From Acidobacteriota bacterium (GTDB taxonomy: Bacteria > Acidobacteriota > Terriglobia > Terriglobales > Acidobacteriaceae), in assembly GCA_021816455.1 (NCBI GenBank), contig JAKAXU010000004.1, positions 62,001 through 126,000 of the forward strand: a stretch of DNA of 64,000 nucleotides. The letters run 5' to 3'. A program made the translations under genes and the position numbers. The notes under the pieces were generated by a model. It did not search any database, was not told the origin of the DNA, and was given only the letters and a program-made list of their open reading frames with translations. Below are positions 34,355 through 43,386 of this stretch, piece by piece; positions within the stretch are counted from its first letter, which is position 1; the number at the start of each line of letters is the position of its first letter.

Positions 34355-34900
34355 GTGGCAAAACCTTGTCAGCTGCGTCGCCGCCTGCTGCACGCCCTGG
34401 CCGCAGGCATGGTCGTTGCTGCCTGTCCGTCACACCGGTCCCTGGCATCGTCTCCTGCTGCGCACTCGCTTGCACCGGATTTCACGCGTCCATCGATACC
34501 GGACCACACGCCCGTGCACCTTCGCGCGTATCGCGGCAAAGTGGTCCTGCTCAACTTCTGGGCTTCCTGGTGCGGTCCCTGCCTCACGGAGATGCCACGA
34601 TTCATCGCCTGGCAGAATCGCTATCGCGCCCAGGGACTTCAGATTCTTGGCGTTTCCATGGACGATTCCGTCACGACATCCCTTGGCTCTATGCGCAGGC
34701 TCAAGGTCAACTATCCGATCCTCATGAGCGATCCGCAACTCAGCTTGCTCTACGGTGGAATACTCGGGCTTCCCGTTTCTTTCCTGATTGACCGCCGAGG
34801 CTTCCTCAGTCAACGATTCGAAGGGGATGCCTCAAGCTCCAGAATGGAGCAGCAGATACTCCAATTACTGGGCCAACGTTATGAACCGCAGGGCGCGTGA
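34355..34900 (+). CDS. TlpA/ResA-like thiol-disulfide lipoprotein
   Basis: 181 residues from GTG 34355, one base after the rhodanese stop. Signal with a possible lipobox (AGMVVAAC). Thioredoxin fold: LAPDFTRP, VVLLNFWASWCGPCLTEMP with CGPC active site, LQILGVSMDD, and cis-Pro GLPVSFLIDRRG. TlpA-type proteins reduce periplasmic partners such as apo-cytochromes or copper carriers. TTG 34346 is an alternative start. Third gene of the CRTAC1-rhodanese-TlpA unit. Confidence 0.85.
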   Translation: MAKPCQLRRRLLHALAAGMVVAACPSHRSLASSPAAHSLAPDFTRPSIPDHTPVHLRAYRGKVVLLNFWASWCGPCLTEMPRFIAWQNRYRAQGLQILGVSMDDSVTTSLGSMRRLKVNYPILMSDPQLSLLYGGILGLPVSFLIDRRGFLSQRFEGDASSSRMEQQILQLLGQRYEPQGA

Positions 34901-34924
34901 GCTTCGAGCGGGTTATGGCTCACT

Positions 34925-35296
34925 TCACCGGTTCATCCGCGCCAGTAGATCCTGCGGATGAACCGGCTTGGCCAGAATCTCGAAATCGTATCCCCGCGCT
35001 CGCGCCTTTTCCAGCAGATCAGCCGTTGCAGCCTGCCCTGAAAAAAGGAGCACCTTGATTTCGGGCAGCATTCGACGAATCTCGATTGCCGCATCGATCC
35101 CGTTTACGCCCGTCATGATGACATCGGAGATCAGCATCTCCGGATGAAAGACGATGGCAATTTCCACAGCCTGCTCTCCGGAGTACGCCACGCGTGTCTC
35201 GAATCCGCTTTGGTTCAGAATCATCGCCAGCGTGTCGGCGATGACGCGTTCATCGTCGGCGACCAGCACCCGCTGCCTGTTCTTCGCTTCGCTCAT
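34925..35296 (-). CDS. stand-alone response regulator receiver protein
   Basis: About 123 residues. Receiver domain only: RVLVADDERVIADTLAMIL (acidic pair), phospho-acceptor Asp58 in MLISDVIMTGVNGIDAA, VLLFSGQA and the AKPVHPQDLLARM Lys. No output domain. Starts at ATG 35296, 35317 or 35377 are all possible; I chose the one nearest the fold. Neighbouring kinase not present; converges on the TlpA gene. Confidence 0.85.
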   Translation of the reverse strand: MSEAKNRQRVLVADDERVIADTLAMILNQSGFETRVAYSGEQAVEIAIVFHPEMLISDVIMTGVNGIDAAIEIRRMLPEIKVLLFSGQAATADLLEKARARGYDFEILAKPVHPQDLLARMNR

Positions 35297-35377
35297 ACCC
35301 CGTGTCACACTCTCCATGCGCTCCCGAAGCCTGGCAACATCGTGCCCGCTTTCACTTTTTGGAGCGTTTCCCTGCAT

Positions 35378-35735
35378 GTATTGTAGCGGGCAAAAGCCGG
35401 GTTCCGACCGATCCTGGGTACCAGGCTATCCGCGTTTCTTCTCAGTTTTTTGTTCGACTGCCTATTCCGCCGAACCCCACTCGCGTTAAGCTAGCTTCAG
35501 GCAAACTCGGCTCAGACAATCCATCCGGAAGCGGCTCAATCGCAGTGGCTGGTCCGCCTTCGTCAACTCCGCTAAGTCCTGCACAGGCCAACTTCGGCAA
35601 ACGTGCAGTGCTGGATTCTTTCGCGCTGTAATTGTCATTTTGCATTCTATCTGCATCGAATGGATCAGGCTTGAACGCCGGAATCCAGATCGACGCGTAC
35701 AGTCTTTCCAGAATAAGGGCTTCAGGGGATATCCA
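35378..35735. other. 358-base intergenic region without a clear gene
   Basis: Divergent region between the receiver gene and the ABC transporter operon. It contains a short open frame ending at 35631 with Ser/Pro/Gly-rich composition and no start signal, which I do not call. No tRNA-like fold, clear promoter pair or repeat was recognised. Confidence 0.5.
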
Positions 35736-37139
35736 ATGGACAACCTGCTCAATAGCACTGTGCTCAACCCCGCGGTCCGCGTAGCGCCGACCGAATTGCA
35801 GCCCATCATTCGCGCCGAACGCATCGAAAAATACTACGCACAGCCGAGCCAGAACCGCATCCAGGTCATCTCGCCCACCAATCTGTCCATCGTTCCTGGC
35901 GAAATTTTGGCTCTGCTCGGTCCCTCCGGCTCGGGCAAGTCCACCATGCTCCGCATGCTCAGCGGCCTCTCGCGTCCCAGCGCCGGTCAGGTTTACTGGC
36001 ATGGTCGCCCTATCGCGGAATCCGTCATCAACGTCTCGATCGTCTTTCAGAGCTTTGCCCTGTTTCCGTGGCTCACCGTCCAGGAAAACGTGGAAGCGCC
36101 GCTGAGGGCGCGCGGGATGGCCGCCGATGAGCGCCGCGAGCGCAGCCTGCGCATGCTGGATACCGTTGGTCTGGATGGCTTCGAGGCAGCCTATCCCAAG
36201 GAGCTTTCGGGCGGAATGCGCCAGCGCGTCGGATTTGCGCGCGCGCTCGTCGTTGAGCCGGAGGTGCTCTTCATGGACGAGCCATTCTCCGCGCTGGACG
36301 TGCTCACAGCAGAAAATCTGCGCAGCGAGCTGCTCGAACTCTGGGCTAAGAAAACCATGCCCACGAAAGCTGTCTTCCTGGTCACACACAATATCGAAGA
36401 GGCCGTTCTGTTGGCCGATCGCATCATCGTCCTCGGCCGCAACCCTGGCCATATCCGCACCGATTTCCGTGTACAGCTTGCCCATCCACGCGACCGGAAA
36501 TCCGAGCCGTTCACACATCTCGTCGATTACATCTACAAAGTGCTCACCCGCCCCGAGGTTGCTCCGCTGGCAGCACCCGATCAGACCACCGGAAAGCCAC
36601 CACGCGACCAGCGCCAGATGCATTATCAGATGCTGCCCCACGCTCGCCCCGGCGGCGTCGCCGGCCTGCTGGAGCTGCTGATCGACAAAGGTGGAAAGGA
36701 CGACATCTATCGCCTGGCCGATGATCTCGCCTTTGAGATCGACGACCTGCTGCCCATCGTCGATGCCGCACAGTTGCTCGGCTTTCTTACCGTCGAAGAA
36801 GGCGATGTCGGGATCACACCCTCCGGCACTGAATTTGCCAACTCAGAAATCCTCCGCCAGAAGGAGCTTTTCCGTGAAGCCGCGCTCCAGCATGTCCTGC
36901 TGCTGCGCCAGATTCGCCGTGCTCTGGAGACCAAGAACGACCACACCGTCCCTGAGGAGTTTTTTCTCGACATGCTTGACGAGCAGTTCAGCGACGACGA
37001 AAGTCTGCGTCAGGTGGAAACCGCAGTCAACTGGGGCCGTTACGCTGAGCTGTTCGACTTCGACGCAGCGCGGCGCCGCTTCATCCTGCCCGAAGAGCCG
37101 GAATCTGAGCCTGCCGTTCCCGTCGAGGACGCCGAATGA
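35736..37139 (+). CDS. ABC transporter ATPase (nitrate/sulfonate/taurine type) with C-terminal AAA-associated domain
   Basis: 467 residues. Residues 25-265: ATPase with LLGPSGSGKSTMLRML, the Q-loop VFQSFALFPWLTV, signature LSGGMRQRVGFARAL, Walker B VLFMDEPFSALD and VTHNIEEAVLLADRI, close to SsuB/TauB/NrtD. Residues 310-455 are the 'AAA-associated' C-terminal domain: GGVAGLLELLIDKGGKDDIYRLADDL, DDLLPIVDAAQLLGFLTVEEGDVGITPSG, a winged-helix-like sensory module that may gate transport. ATG 35736 has AGGGGAT before it. Stop overlaps the permease start (ATGA). Confidence 0.9.
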   Translation: MDNLLNSTVLNPAVRVAPTELQPIIRAERIEKYYAQPSQNRIQVISPTNLSIVPGEILALLGPSGSGKSTMLRMLSGLSRPSAGQVYWHGRPIAESVINVSIVFQSFALFPWLTVQENVEAPLRARGMAADERRERSLRMLDTVGLDGFEAAYPKELSGGMRQRVGFARALVVEPEVLFMDEPFSALDVLTAENLRSELLELWAKKTMPTKAVFLVTHNIEEAVLLADRIIVLGRNPGHIRTDFRVQLAHPRDRKSEPFTHLVDYIYKVLTRPEVAPLAAPDQTTGKPPRDQRQMHYQMLPHARPGGVAGLLELLIDKGGKDDIYRLADDLAFEIDDLLPIVDAAQLLGFLTVEEGDVGITPSGTEFANSEILRQKELFREAALQHVLLLRQIRRALETKNDHTVPEEFFLDMLDEQFSDDESLRQVETAVNWGRYAELFDFDAARRRFILPEEPESEPAVPVEDAE

Positions 37140-38887
37140 GTCTGCAGCGCAGATTCCGACCGTTGGCCAGTTCTCTGGTGATGACCTCGTCGTGGCCTGT
37201 CTTTATTGACGCAGGCGTTGCCGCCTGCGGCCTGGCGATCTTCTTCACCATCGTCCACATGGGCTTCTATTGGATGCAGTCGCCCATCCCGGTTATTCCC
37301 ATCTCACACTCCATCCGCGCTCTGCCCGCCTATGCGGCATACTCGGTCGTGCGCATCGCCATCGCCTATCTGCTCAGCCTCGTCTTCGCCATCAGCTACG
37401 GCTATCTTGCCGCCAGCAATCCGCGTGTCGAATCCTGGATGATCGCCGCGCTCGACATTCTGCAGTCGATCCCTGTACTCAGCTTTCTGCCGCCGGTCGT
37501 GCTGGCCATGGTCGCGCTCATTCCCGGCCACCAGCTTGGCATCGAACTCGGCGTCATCCTGCTCATCTTCACCGGCCAGGTGTGGAACCTTGCCTTCAGC
37601 TTTTATTCTTCACTCAAGACGATCCCGCGCGAGATGTTGGAGGCTGCGCGCGTCTTTCGCTACTCTCGCTGGCAGCGATTCTGGCAGCTTGAAATGCCTT
37701 ACGCCGCGATCGGCCTGATCTGGAACTCGATCGTCTCAGTTGCCGGCGGCTGGTTTGCTCTCATCGCCTGTGAGATGTTTACGATGGGCGACCGCAGCTT
37801 CCAGCTTCCCGGCCTCGGCAGCTATCTGCAGACCGCAGCAAGCTCTGGCGACGTGCGCGCCCTGTTGGCCGGCATCACAACCGTTATCCTGATTGTCGTC
37901 GCCACCGACCAGCTTCTCTGGCGCCCGCTCATCGCCTGGAGCGACAAGTTCAAATTCGAGCAAATCGAGTCCGACGACCGCGTCAGCTCACCTATTCTCG
38001 AACTGCTGCGCCGCTCGCCCGTCCTGCAATCCGTGCCGCGACGCATCTGGAACAGCATCGAGGAACCACTGTACCGGCGCTTTGCCGCTTCTAACCATGC
38101 CGAACCGACGCATGCCATGGATGAAAACAGTCCAGATGGGCCGCAGTTCCGATACTGGGTACTCGCTTTTGTCGTTGCCGCAGCCGCTGGCTGGGGAGCC
38201 TGGCAAGGACTGCTGCTGCTACGCGGCGTCTCCTGGGCCGATCTTCGCCTTTTGCTCGCCGGCGCCGCAGCAACGTTCCTGCGTGTCAACGCTTCCCTTC
38301 TCATCTCCGCGCTCTGGACCATTCCGGTTGGAGTTGCCATCGGCTTCAATCCGCGGCTGGCTCGTTTTGTCCAGCCAATTGCCCAGATTCTAGCCTCTGT
38401 CCCGGCAACGGCATTTTTTCCGATCCTTCTCATCGGGCTGGTCCAACTGGGCGGCGGACTTGGCATCGGATCCGTTGCCCTCATGTTGCTCGGCACCCAG
38501 TGGTACATTCTCTTCAACGTCATCGCCGGAGCTATGTCCATCCCCTCAGATCTACGGGAAGCCGCCTCGCTGTATCGCTTCACCCGCTGGCAGCGCTGGA
38601 CCACGCTGATCCTGCCTGGCATCTTTCCTTATCTCATTACGGGCATGGTCACCGCCTCTGGTGGCGCCTGGAACGCCTCTGTCTTCGCTGAATACTCTCG
38701 CCTTGGCAACCGCACTCTTTCCACCATCGGCCTCGGTGCTCAAATCGACGCCGCAACGGATCATGGTCAGTTTTCGCTGCTCCTTCTCGCTACCATTCTT
38801 ATCTCGCTGATGGTTGTCAGTATGAATCGACTGGTCTGGCGCCGCCTCTATCGTCTCGCTGAATCCCGCTTCAAGCTCGACGGCTGA
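37136..38887 (+). CDS. fused double ABC permease
   Basis: 583 residues: two binding-protein-dependent permease domains in one chain, each with its EAA loop. First loop: REMLEAARVFRYSRWQRFWQ (about 160-185) and second: SDLREAASLYRFTRWQRWTT (about 465-490). Roughly twelve membrane helices in all, the halves joined by a hydrophilic linker (residues 275-330). With two copies of the upstream ATPase this makes a full transporter. No periplasmic binding protein gene is adjacent, so the substrate (anion such as nitrate, sulfonate or bicarbonate by class) is open. Confidence 0.88.
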   Translation: MSLQRRFRPLASSLVMTSSWPVFIDAGVAACGLAIFFTIVHMGFYWMQSPIPVIPISHSIRALPAYAAYSVVRIAIAYLLSLVFAISYGYLAASNPRVESWMIAALDILQSIPVLSFLPPVVLAMVALIPGHQLGIELGVILLIFTGQVWNLAFSFYSSLKTIPREMLEAARVFRYSRWQRFWQLEMPYAAIGLIWNSIVSVAGGWFALIACEMFTMGDRSFQLPGLGSYLQTAASSGDVRALLAGITTVILIVVATDQLLWRPLIAWSDKFKFEQIESDDRVSSPILELLRRSPVLQSVPRRIWNSIEEPLYRRFAASNHAEPTHAMDENSPDGPQFRYWVLAFVVAAAAGWGAWQGLLLLRGVSWADLRLLLAGAAATFLRVNASLLISALWTIPVGVAIGFNPRLARFVQPIAQILASVPATAFFPILLIGLVQLGGGLGIGSVALMLLGTQWYILFNVIAGAMSIPSDLREAASLYRFTRWQRWTTLILPGIFPYLITGMVTASGGAWNASVFAEYSRLGNRTLSTIGLGAQIDAATDHGQFSLLLLATILISLMVVSMNRLVWRRLYRLAESRFKLDG

Positions 38888-39023
38888 AATCATCGACAAC
38901 AGAGACTGCGCGCATCTTTGGCGTACCTTCATGAAAACTTACTCATCGCTTGGAAACCACTAACGTTTCTGGCTCATCTGCCGATGCATCGAGCAGGCGA
39001 CACCTCGCCGTCGGAGATCATCA

Positions 39024-39386
39024 ATGAATCTTCTCTTTGCAATAACTGATCGTCTCTCGCCACGCCGCGCCGCCACAGCTTTCTCTGGCTGTGCCCTTGC
39101 CGCGCTGCTGCTGGTCTCTACGCTGACCCTTCATGCAGAGGATCGCGCCGTCAAGTCGCGCGTCGCTCCCATCTACCCAGAGATCGCAAAACGCATGGGC
39201 ATCACCGGTGTTGTTCAGATTCAGGCCACTGTTGCGCCGGACGGAAAAGTCACGGCCGTCAAGACCCTCAGCGGCAACCACATGCTTGCCTCGGCTGCCG
39301 AAGATGCAGTTCAGCGCTGGCGCTTCGTTCCGGGCGACAGCGAGTCCACTGTGAACGTCGATCTCAACTTCACACTGAACCACTGA
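39024..39386 (+). CDS. TonB C-terminal domain protein, small
   Basis: 120 residues. Signal/anchor segment (FSGCALAALLLVSTLTLHA), then one TonB-C domain: RVAPIYPEIAKRMGITGVVQIQATVAPDGKVTAVKTLSGNHMLASAAEDAVQRWRFVP. It lacks the Pro-rich periplasmic spanning region of a true TonB, so it probably acts as an envelope partner protein rather than an energy transducer. Lies between the ABC operon and convergent secA. Confidence 0.85.
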   Translation: MNLLFAITDRLSPRRAATAFSGCALAALLLVSTLTLHAEDRAVKSRVAPIYPEIAKRMGITGVVQIQATVAPDGKVTAVKTLSGNHMLASAAEDAVQRWRFVPGDSESTVNVDLNFTLNH

Positions 39387-39480
39387 GTATCCTCGACTCC
39401 GCAGCCTCAACGACGAAGGGCCTTGACGCGACCTTTCGCATCCGGCCCATTTTTCTGCCATTACTCGAACTGCTCCTGTG

Positions 39481-42450
39481 TCAGCCTTCCACGCCGTGGC
39501 ACTTCTTGAACTTCTTGCCTGAGCCGCATGGGCAGGGATCGTTACGACCGACCTTTGCGCCCACTATCCGCTGTGCCGTCTGCGTTGCACTGGCTGGTCC
39601 TGCCATACGCGCAGCTTCCAGTTCGCGATGTTTCTTCCGCTCGAACTCCCGTTCGAGCGCATCGATCGTCGTCGCCGGTGCACGCGTCGGAATGGAAATC
39701 TCTCTGCCCGGGTTTACGGAAGCGCTGGCCACCGGAGGGGCTGCCGGAACCTCGCGCTTCACCGTCGGAGCCGCCGTCACCGGCTGCCCATCCGGGCCTA
39801 CAATCTGCATCCGGAAGAGATATCTGGCCGTATCCTGCTGGAACCGTGCCATCATCGCCTCAAACATATCGAAGGATTCCTTCTTGTACGCAACCAGCGG
39901 ATCCTGCTGCGCATACCCGCGCAGACCGATCCCTTCCTTCAGGTGATCCATCGCCAGCAGGTGATCTTTCCACAGCCCGTCCAGCACGCTCAGCATCACC
40001 ATCCGCTCGTGATACCGCATCGCATCCATGCCCAGAATCGCTTCCTTGCCTTCGTAATGCGATTTCAACTGTTCATAGATCGCCTCGCCCAGTTCATGCC
40101 GAGTAACTTCCAACGGATCGATCTTCGACTGCTCCAGATCGAAGCCAAACTGATCCACCAACTGCGCTTTCAGCCCCTTCAGATCCCACTGCTCAGGATG
40201 CTTCTGCTCATTGGCAAACTCATCCAGAATCGACCCCAGAATTCCCGCGACGTAATCCTCCAGAATCAGCTCCCGCTGTTCCATCCCCAGCAGCAATTCG
40301 TGGCGCAACCCATAGACAGCCTCGCGCTGCTTGTTCATCACATCGTCGTACTCCAGCAGGTGCTTGCGCGACTCGAAGTTCTGCGCCTCCACCGCCTTCT
40401 GTGCGCCTTCGATCCGCTTCGAGATCATCTTCGACTCGATTGGAACGCCTTCTTCCATTCCAAGCCGTTCCAGCAGCGTAGAGACCCACGCCTTGGCGAA
40501 GATGCGCATCAGATCGTCTTCGAGCGACAGATAGAAGCGCGACGCGCCCGGGTCGCCCTGGCGGCCTGCGCGGCCTCGCAACTGGTTGTCGATGCGCCGC
40601 GACTCGTGCCGTTCTGTACCCAGGATGAACAATCCTCCGGCAGCGATCACCTGCTCCCGCTCGTGCTCCGCTGCCGCCGCATGGACGGCAAAGATCTCAT
40701 CCCACAGCCCCTGTTCCGTCTCAAACTCCTGTCCCTGGTAGTAGAAGCGGAGAAAACCACTCGGAGCCATCGGGTTGATCGCGCCTTCGGCCACGCTAAC
40801 CGCACGCGCCTGCGCTTTTTTCACCAGCTCCTGCCGGGTCATAAACTCGGCATTGCCGCCCAGCAGAATATCCGTGCCGCGCCCGGCCATATTGGTTGCG
40901 ATCGTCACCATTCCAAAGCGACCGGCCTGCGCTACAATCTCCGCCTCGCGCTCATGGAACTTGGCATTCAGCACCACATGCTTCACGCCCTTGCGCTGCA
41001 GCGTCTGCGAGAGCAGCTCGCTCTTCTCGATCGACGTTGTACCTACCAGAATCGGCTGGCCGCTCTTGTGAATCTCCGAAATATCCTCAGCAACCGCCTT
41101 GTATTTTTCCTTCACCGTCCGATACACCATGTCGGAGTTGTCCGTGCGCAGCATCGGCTTGTTGGTCGGGATGACCGTGATCTCCAGCTTGTAGATGTTG
41201 TCGAACTCCGTCGCTTCGGTCTCTGCCGTACCCGTCATGCCAGAGAGTTTGGCATACAACCGGAAGTAGTTCTGGAAGGTAATTGTCGCCAGCGTCTGGT
41301 CTTCCTTGCGAATCGCCACGCCTTCCTTGGCCTCCACCGACTGGTGCAGACCATCCGACCACCTCCGCCCCGGCATCAGCCGTCCGGTGAAGGTGTCCAC
41401 AATGATTACCTCACCGTCCTTGACCACGTAATCCACATCGCGCTTGTAAAGGGTGTGCGCTTTGATCGCCGTCTCCACGTAGTGCTTCAGATCCCAGTTC
41501 TCCGGGTCTGCGATGTTCCCGATCCCCAGCAGTTCCTCGATCTTCAGCCAACCATCGTCAGTCACGCTGATCGTTCGCATCTTTTCGTCCACCACATAGT
41601 CGCCGGTCAGTTCGGTGACCATCTCGGCCTTTTCAATCTCCTCGCCCTGCTCCAGTTGCGGAATAATCTTCTTTACCCGTTCATACTTGTCCGTCGTCTG
41701 GTCCGTCGGTCCAGAGATAATCAGCGGCGTCCGAGCCTCGTCGATCAGGATCGAGTCCACTTCATCGACAATCGCGTAATAGTGTCCGCGCTGCACGCAA
41801 TCCTTGATGTCGAACTTCATGTTGTCGCGCAGATAATCGAAGCCGAACTCGTTGTTCGTCCCGTACGTGATGTCGGCGGCGTAGGCCTCTCGCCTCTGGG
41901 TGTCGTCCAGGTCATGCACAATGACCCCCACCGTCAGCCCGAGGAACTCATAGATCTTGCCCATCCACTCGGCGTCGCGCTTGGCCAGGTAATCGTTCAC
42001 CGTCACCACGTGCACACCGTGACCGGCCAACGCATTCAGATAGCAGGCCAATGTCGCCACCAGCGTCTTGCCTTCGCCGGTTCGCATCTCGGCAATTTTT
42101 CCGTAATGCAGCACCATGCCGCCGATCAACTGCACATCAAAGTGACGCATCTTCAGCACGCGCCTGCCCGCCTCGCGCACTACGGCGAAAGCCTCCGGTA
42201 ACAACGCATCCAGTGCCGCTTTTTCCGTTGCTTTTCGCGTCTCGGCTTCTGAGATGCCCTCCAGTTGCTTGGCAATCCGCTCGCGAAACTCCACCGTCTT
42301 CGCTCGCAACTGCTCGTCTGTCAGGGCCTGTGTCACCGCCTCCAGCGCGCCAATTTGCGCCACCACAGGCATCATGCGCTTCACCGCGCGATCATTGCTC
42401 GTACCAAATATCTTCGTTAGAATCTTGCTGAACAAAGCGTAGCTCTCCAT
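39481..42450 (-). CDS. secA: protein translocase ATPase SecA
   Basis: 989 residues, somewhat longer than the roughly 900 of Escherichia coli. N-terminus [19 protein letters not shown]1 [17 protein letters not shown], Walker [16 protein letters not shown], preprotein cross-linking domain, NBD2 [16 protein letters not shown] and [20 protein letters not shown], then the helical scaffold and the zinc-binding SEC-C tail [14 protein letters not shown]. An insertion at about 560-600 ([38 protein letters not shown]) lies between the NBD2 motifs. Drives Sec export of the many signal-peptide proteins seen here. Confidence 0.97.
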   Translation of the reverse strand: MESYALFSKILTKIFGTSNDRAVKRMMPVVAQIGALEAVTQALTDEQLRAKTVEFRERIAKQLEGISEAETRKATEKAALDALLPEAFAVVREAGRRVLKMRHFDVQLIGGMVLHYGKIAEMRTGEGKTLVATLACYLNALAGHGVHVVTVNDYLAKRDAEWMGKIYEFLGLTVGVIVHDLDDTQRREAYAADITYGTNNEFGFDYLRDNMKFDIKDCVQRGHYYAIVDEVDSILIDEARTPLIISGPTDQTTDKYERVKKIIPQLEQGEEIEKAEMVTELTGDYVVDEKMRTISVTDDGWLKIEELLGIGNIADPENWDLKHYVETAIKAHTLYKRDVDYVVKDGEVIIVDTFTGRLMPGRRWSDGLHQSVEAKEGVAIRKEDQTLATITFQNYFRLYAKLSGMTGTAETEATEFDNIYKLEITVIPTNKPMLRTDNSDMVYRTVKEKYKAVAEDISEIHKSGQPILVGTTSIEKSELLSQTLQRKGVKHVVLNAKFHEREAEIVAQAGRFGMVTIATNMAGRGTDILLGGNAEFMTRQELVKKAQARAVSVAEGAINPMAPSGFLRFYYQGQEFETEQGLWDEIFAVHAAAAEHEREQVIAAGGLFILGTERHESRRIDNQLRGRAGRQGDPGASRFYLSLEDDLMRIFAKAWVSTLLERLGMEEGVPIESKMISKRIEGAQKAVEAQNFESRKHLLEYDDVMNKQREAVYGLRHELLLGMEQRELILEDYVAGILGSILDEFANEQKHPEQWDLKGLKAQLVDQFGFDLEQSKIDPLEVTRHELGEAIYEQLKSHYEGKEAILGMDAMRYHERMVMLSVLDGLWKDHLLAMDHLKEGIGLRGYAQQDPLVAYKKESFDMFEAMMARFQQDTARYLFRMQIVGPDGQPVTAAPTVKREVPAAPPVASASVNPGREISIPTRAPATTIDALEREFERKKHRELEAARMAGPASATQTAQRIVGAKVGRNDPCPCGSGKKFKKCHGVEG

Positions 42451-42572
42451 CTACCAGTGTAAATGGGAGGTGGGCCGGCGCAGAACTTGTCTGCAGGATG
42501 CTGCTTTCCGGTGAGCTAAGCGGAAGTGGTCAGGTCTTTATTTTCGTGCAGAAGCAGGGCACACGAGCAAGG

Positions 42573-43319
42573 TCACATCAGGTTGGGTAGAGCCGACGAC
42601 CATCCGAACAGGAAGACCACGCCGATCCCACAGCTATATGCCGCGCCCGTCCACGCCAGGATTCGCGCGGCAAGTGGATGCTTCAGGCGGACTCCGAAGA
42701 TTCCGGCAAGCGATGCTGTCATCAGTCCGTTCATCGTCACCAGGCCAGCGGCAAAGGCAGCCAGTCCCAACAGTCCCTGCGTTGTGCCGCCCAGTCGCGA
42801 TGCCAGGAAGAACAGCATCAACTGGCTTGGCGTCTCCGCGCCGACACCATGCAGCATGCCGATGAGGAAGATGCTCCGTCCGCTGTAGTTCCAGGCGAAG
42901 AGCGCCGGTCGCTCGCGCTCTGGCTTGAACATCCGGAGCAGCCGCCATCCCAGCGTTCGCATCAGGTTCACACCTGCAGCGATCCGGCTCTGGACGCGTT
43001 CGGGATGCGCATGTGGATGCATCAGTCCGGCTACAACAGCAACGCCAAGTATGATCAGCGTTGCGCCGATCAGCCTTTCGGTCAGCCCGTCCAGCCATCC
43101 CGGCAGCGGCACGTGAAGCTGGATCACGATTACGCCAAGCACTGCCACAGTCAGCGCGTGTCCAAGCGCGTAGAACAGGCCCAGGCCAAGTGCGCGCCAG
43201 CGGTTCGTCTGCACGGCGGCAATGTCGCTGATTGCTGCAAGATGGTCATAATCGAATCCATGCCGCAGGCCAAGCACAAGGCACGCCGCCAGCGTCGCCT
43301 CCATCTTCCAGTGCATCAT
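42573..43319 (-). CDS. NiCoT-family nickel/cobalt transporter-like membrane protein
   Basis: 248 residues. Signature GLRHGFDYDHLAAISD in helix 2 matches the HX4DH-type metal motif of NiCoT permeases (RHAxDADHI), and LIGMLHGVGAETPSQ matches the second conserved helix motif (LFTLGHSTVV-like family variant). About seven helices. A His-rich cytosolic loop LMHPHAHPERVQ fits metal handling. Two adjacent ATGs at 43319 and 43316 follow AGGAGAGG. Likely imports Ni2+ or Co2+; which one is not clear, though the cobalamin-dependent QueG is encoded in this window. Confidence 0.82.
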   Translation of the reverse strand: MMHWKMEATLAACLVLGLRHGFDYDHLAAISDIAAVQTNRWRALGLGLFYALGHALTVAVLGVIVIQLHVPLPGWLDGLTERLIGATLIILGVAVVAGLMHPHAHPERVQSRIAAGVNLMRTLGWRLLRMFKPERERPALFAWNYSGRSIFLIGMLHGVGAETPSQLMLFFLASRLGGTTQGLLGLAAFAAGLVTMNGLMTASLAGIFGVRLKHPLAARILAWTGAAYSCGIGVVFLFGWSSALPNLM

Positions 43320-43386
43320 TCCTCTCCTGCTGTTCAGCTTACGGGATGAGAGCCGTTTTGCGGACATCCGTTTACACTGTTCGTTA

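Noticed and set aside
35302-35631. 109-codon frame before the ABC operon
   Set aside because: No start signal, overlaps the receiver gene N-terminus on the opposite strand, and no recognisable domain.
39387-39480. possible terminator between the TonB-C gene and secA
   Set aside because: Only a 5-bp GGGCC/GGCCC pairing with a long loop; too weak to call.
39628-42201. 857-codon open frame on the plus strand
   Set aside because: It is the exact antisense of secA, with Leu/His/Arg-rich composition and no domain or ribosome-binding site; a shadow of a GC-rich gene.
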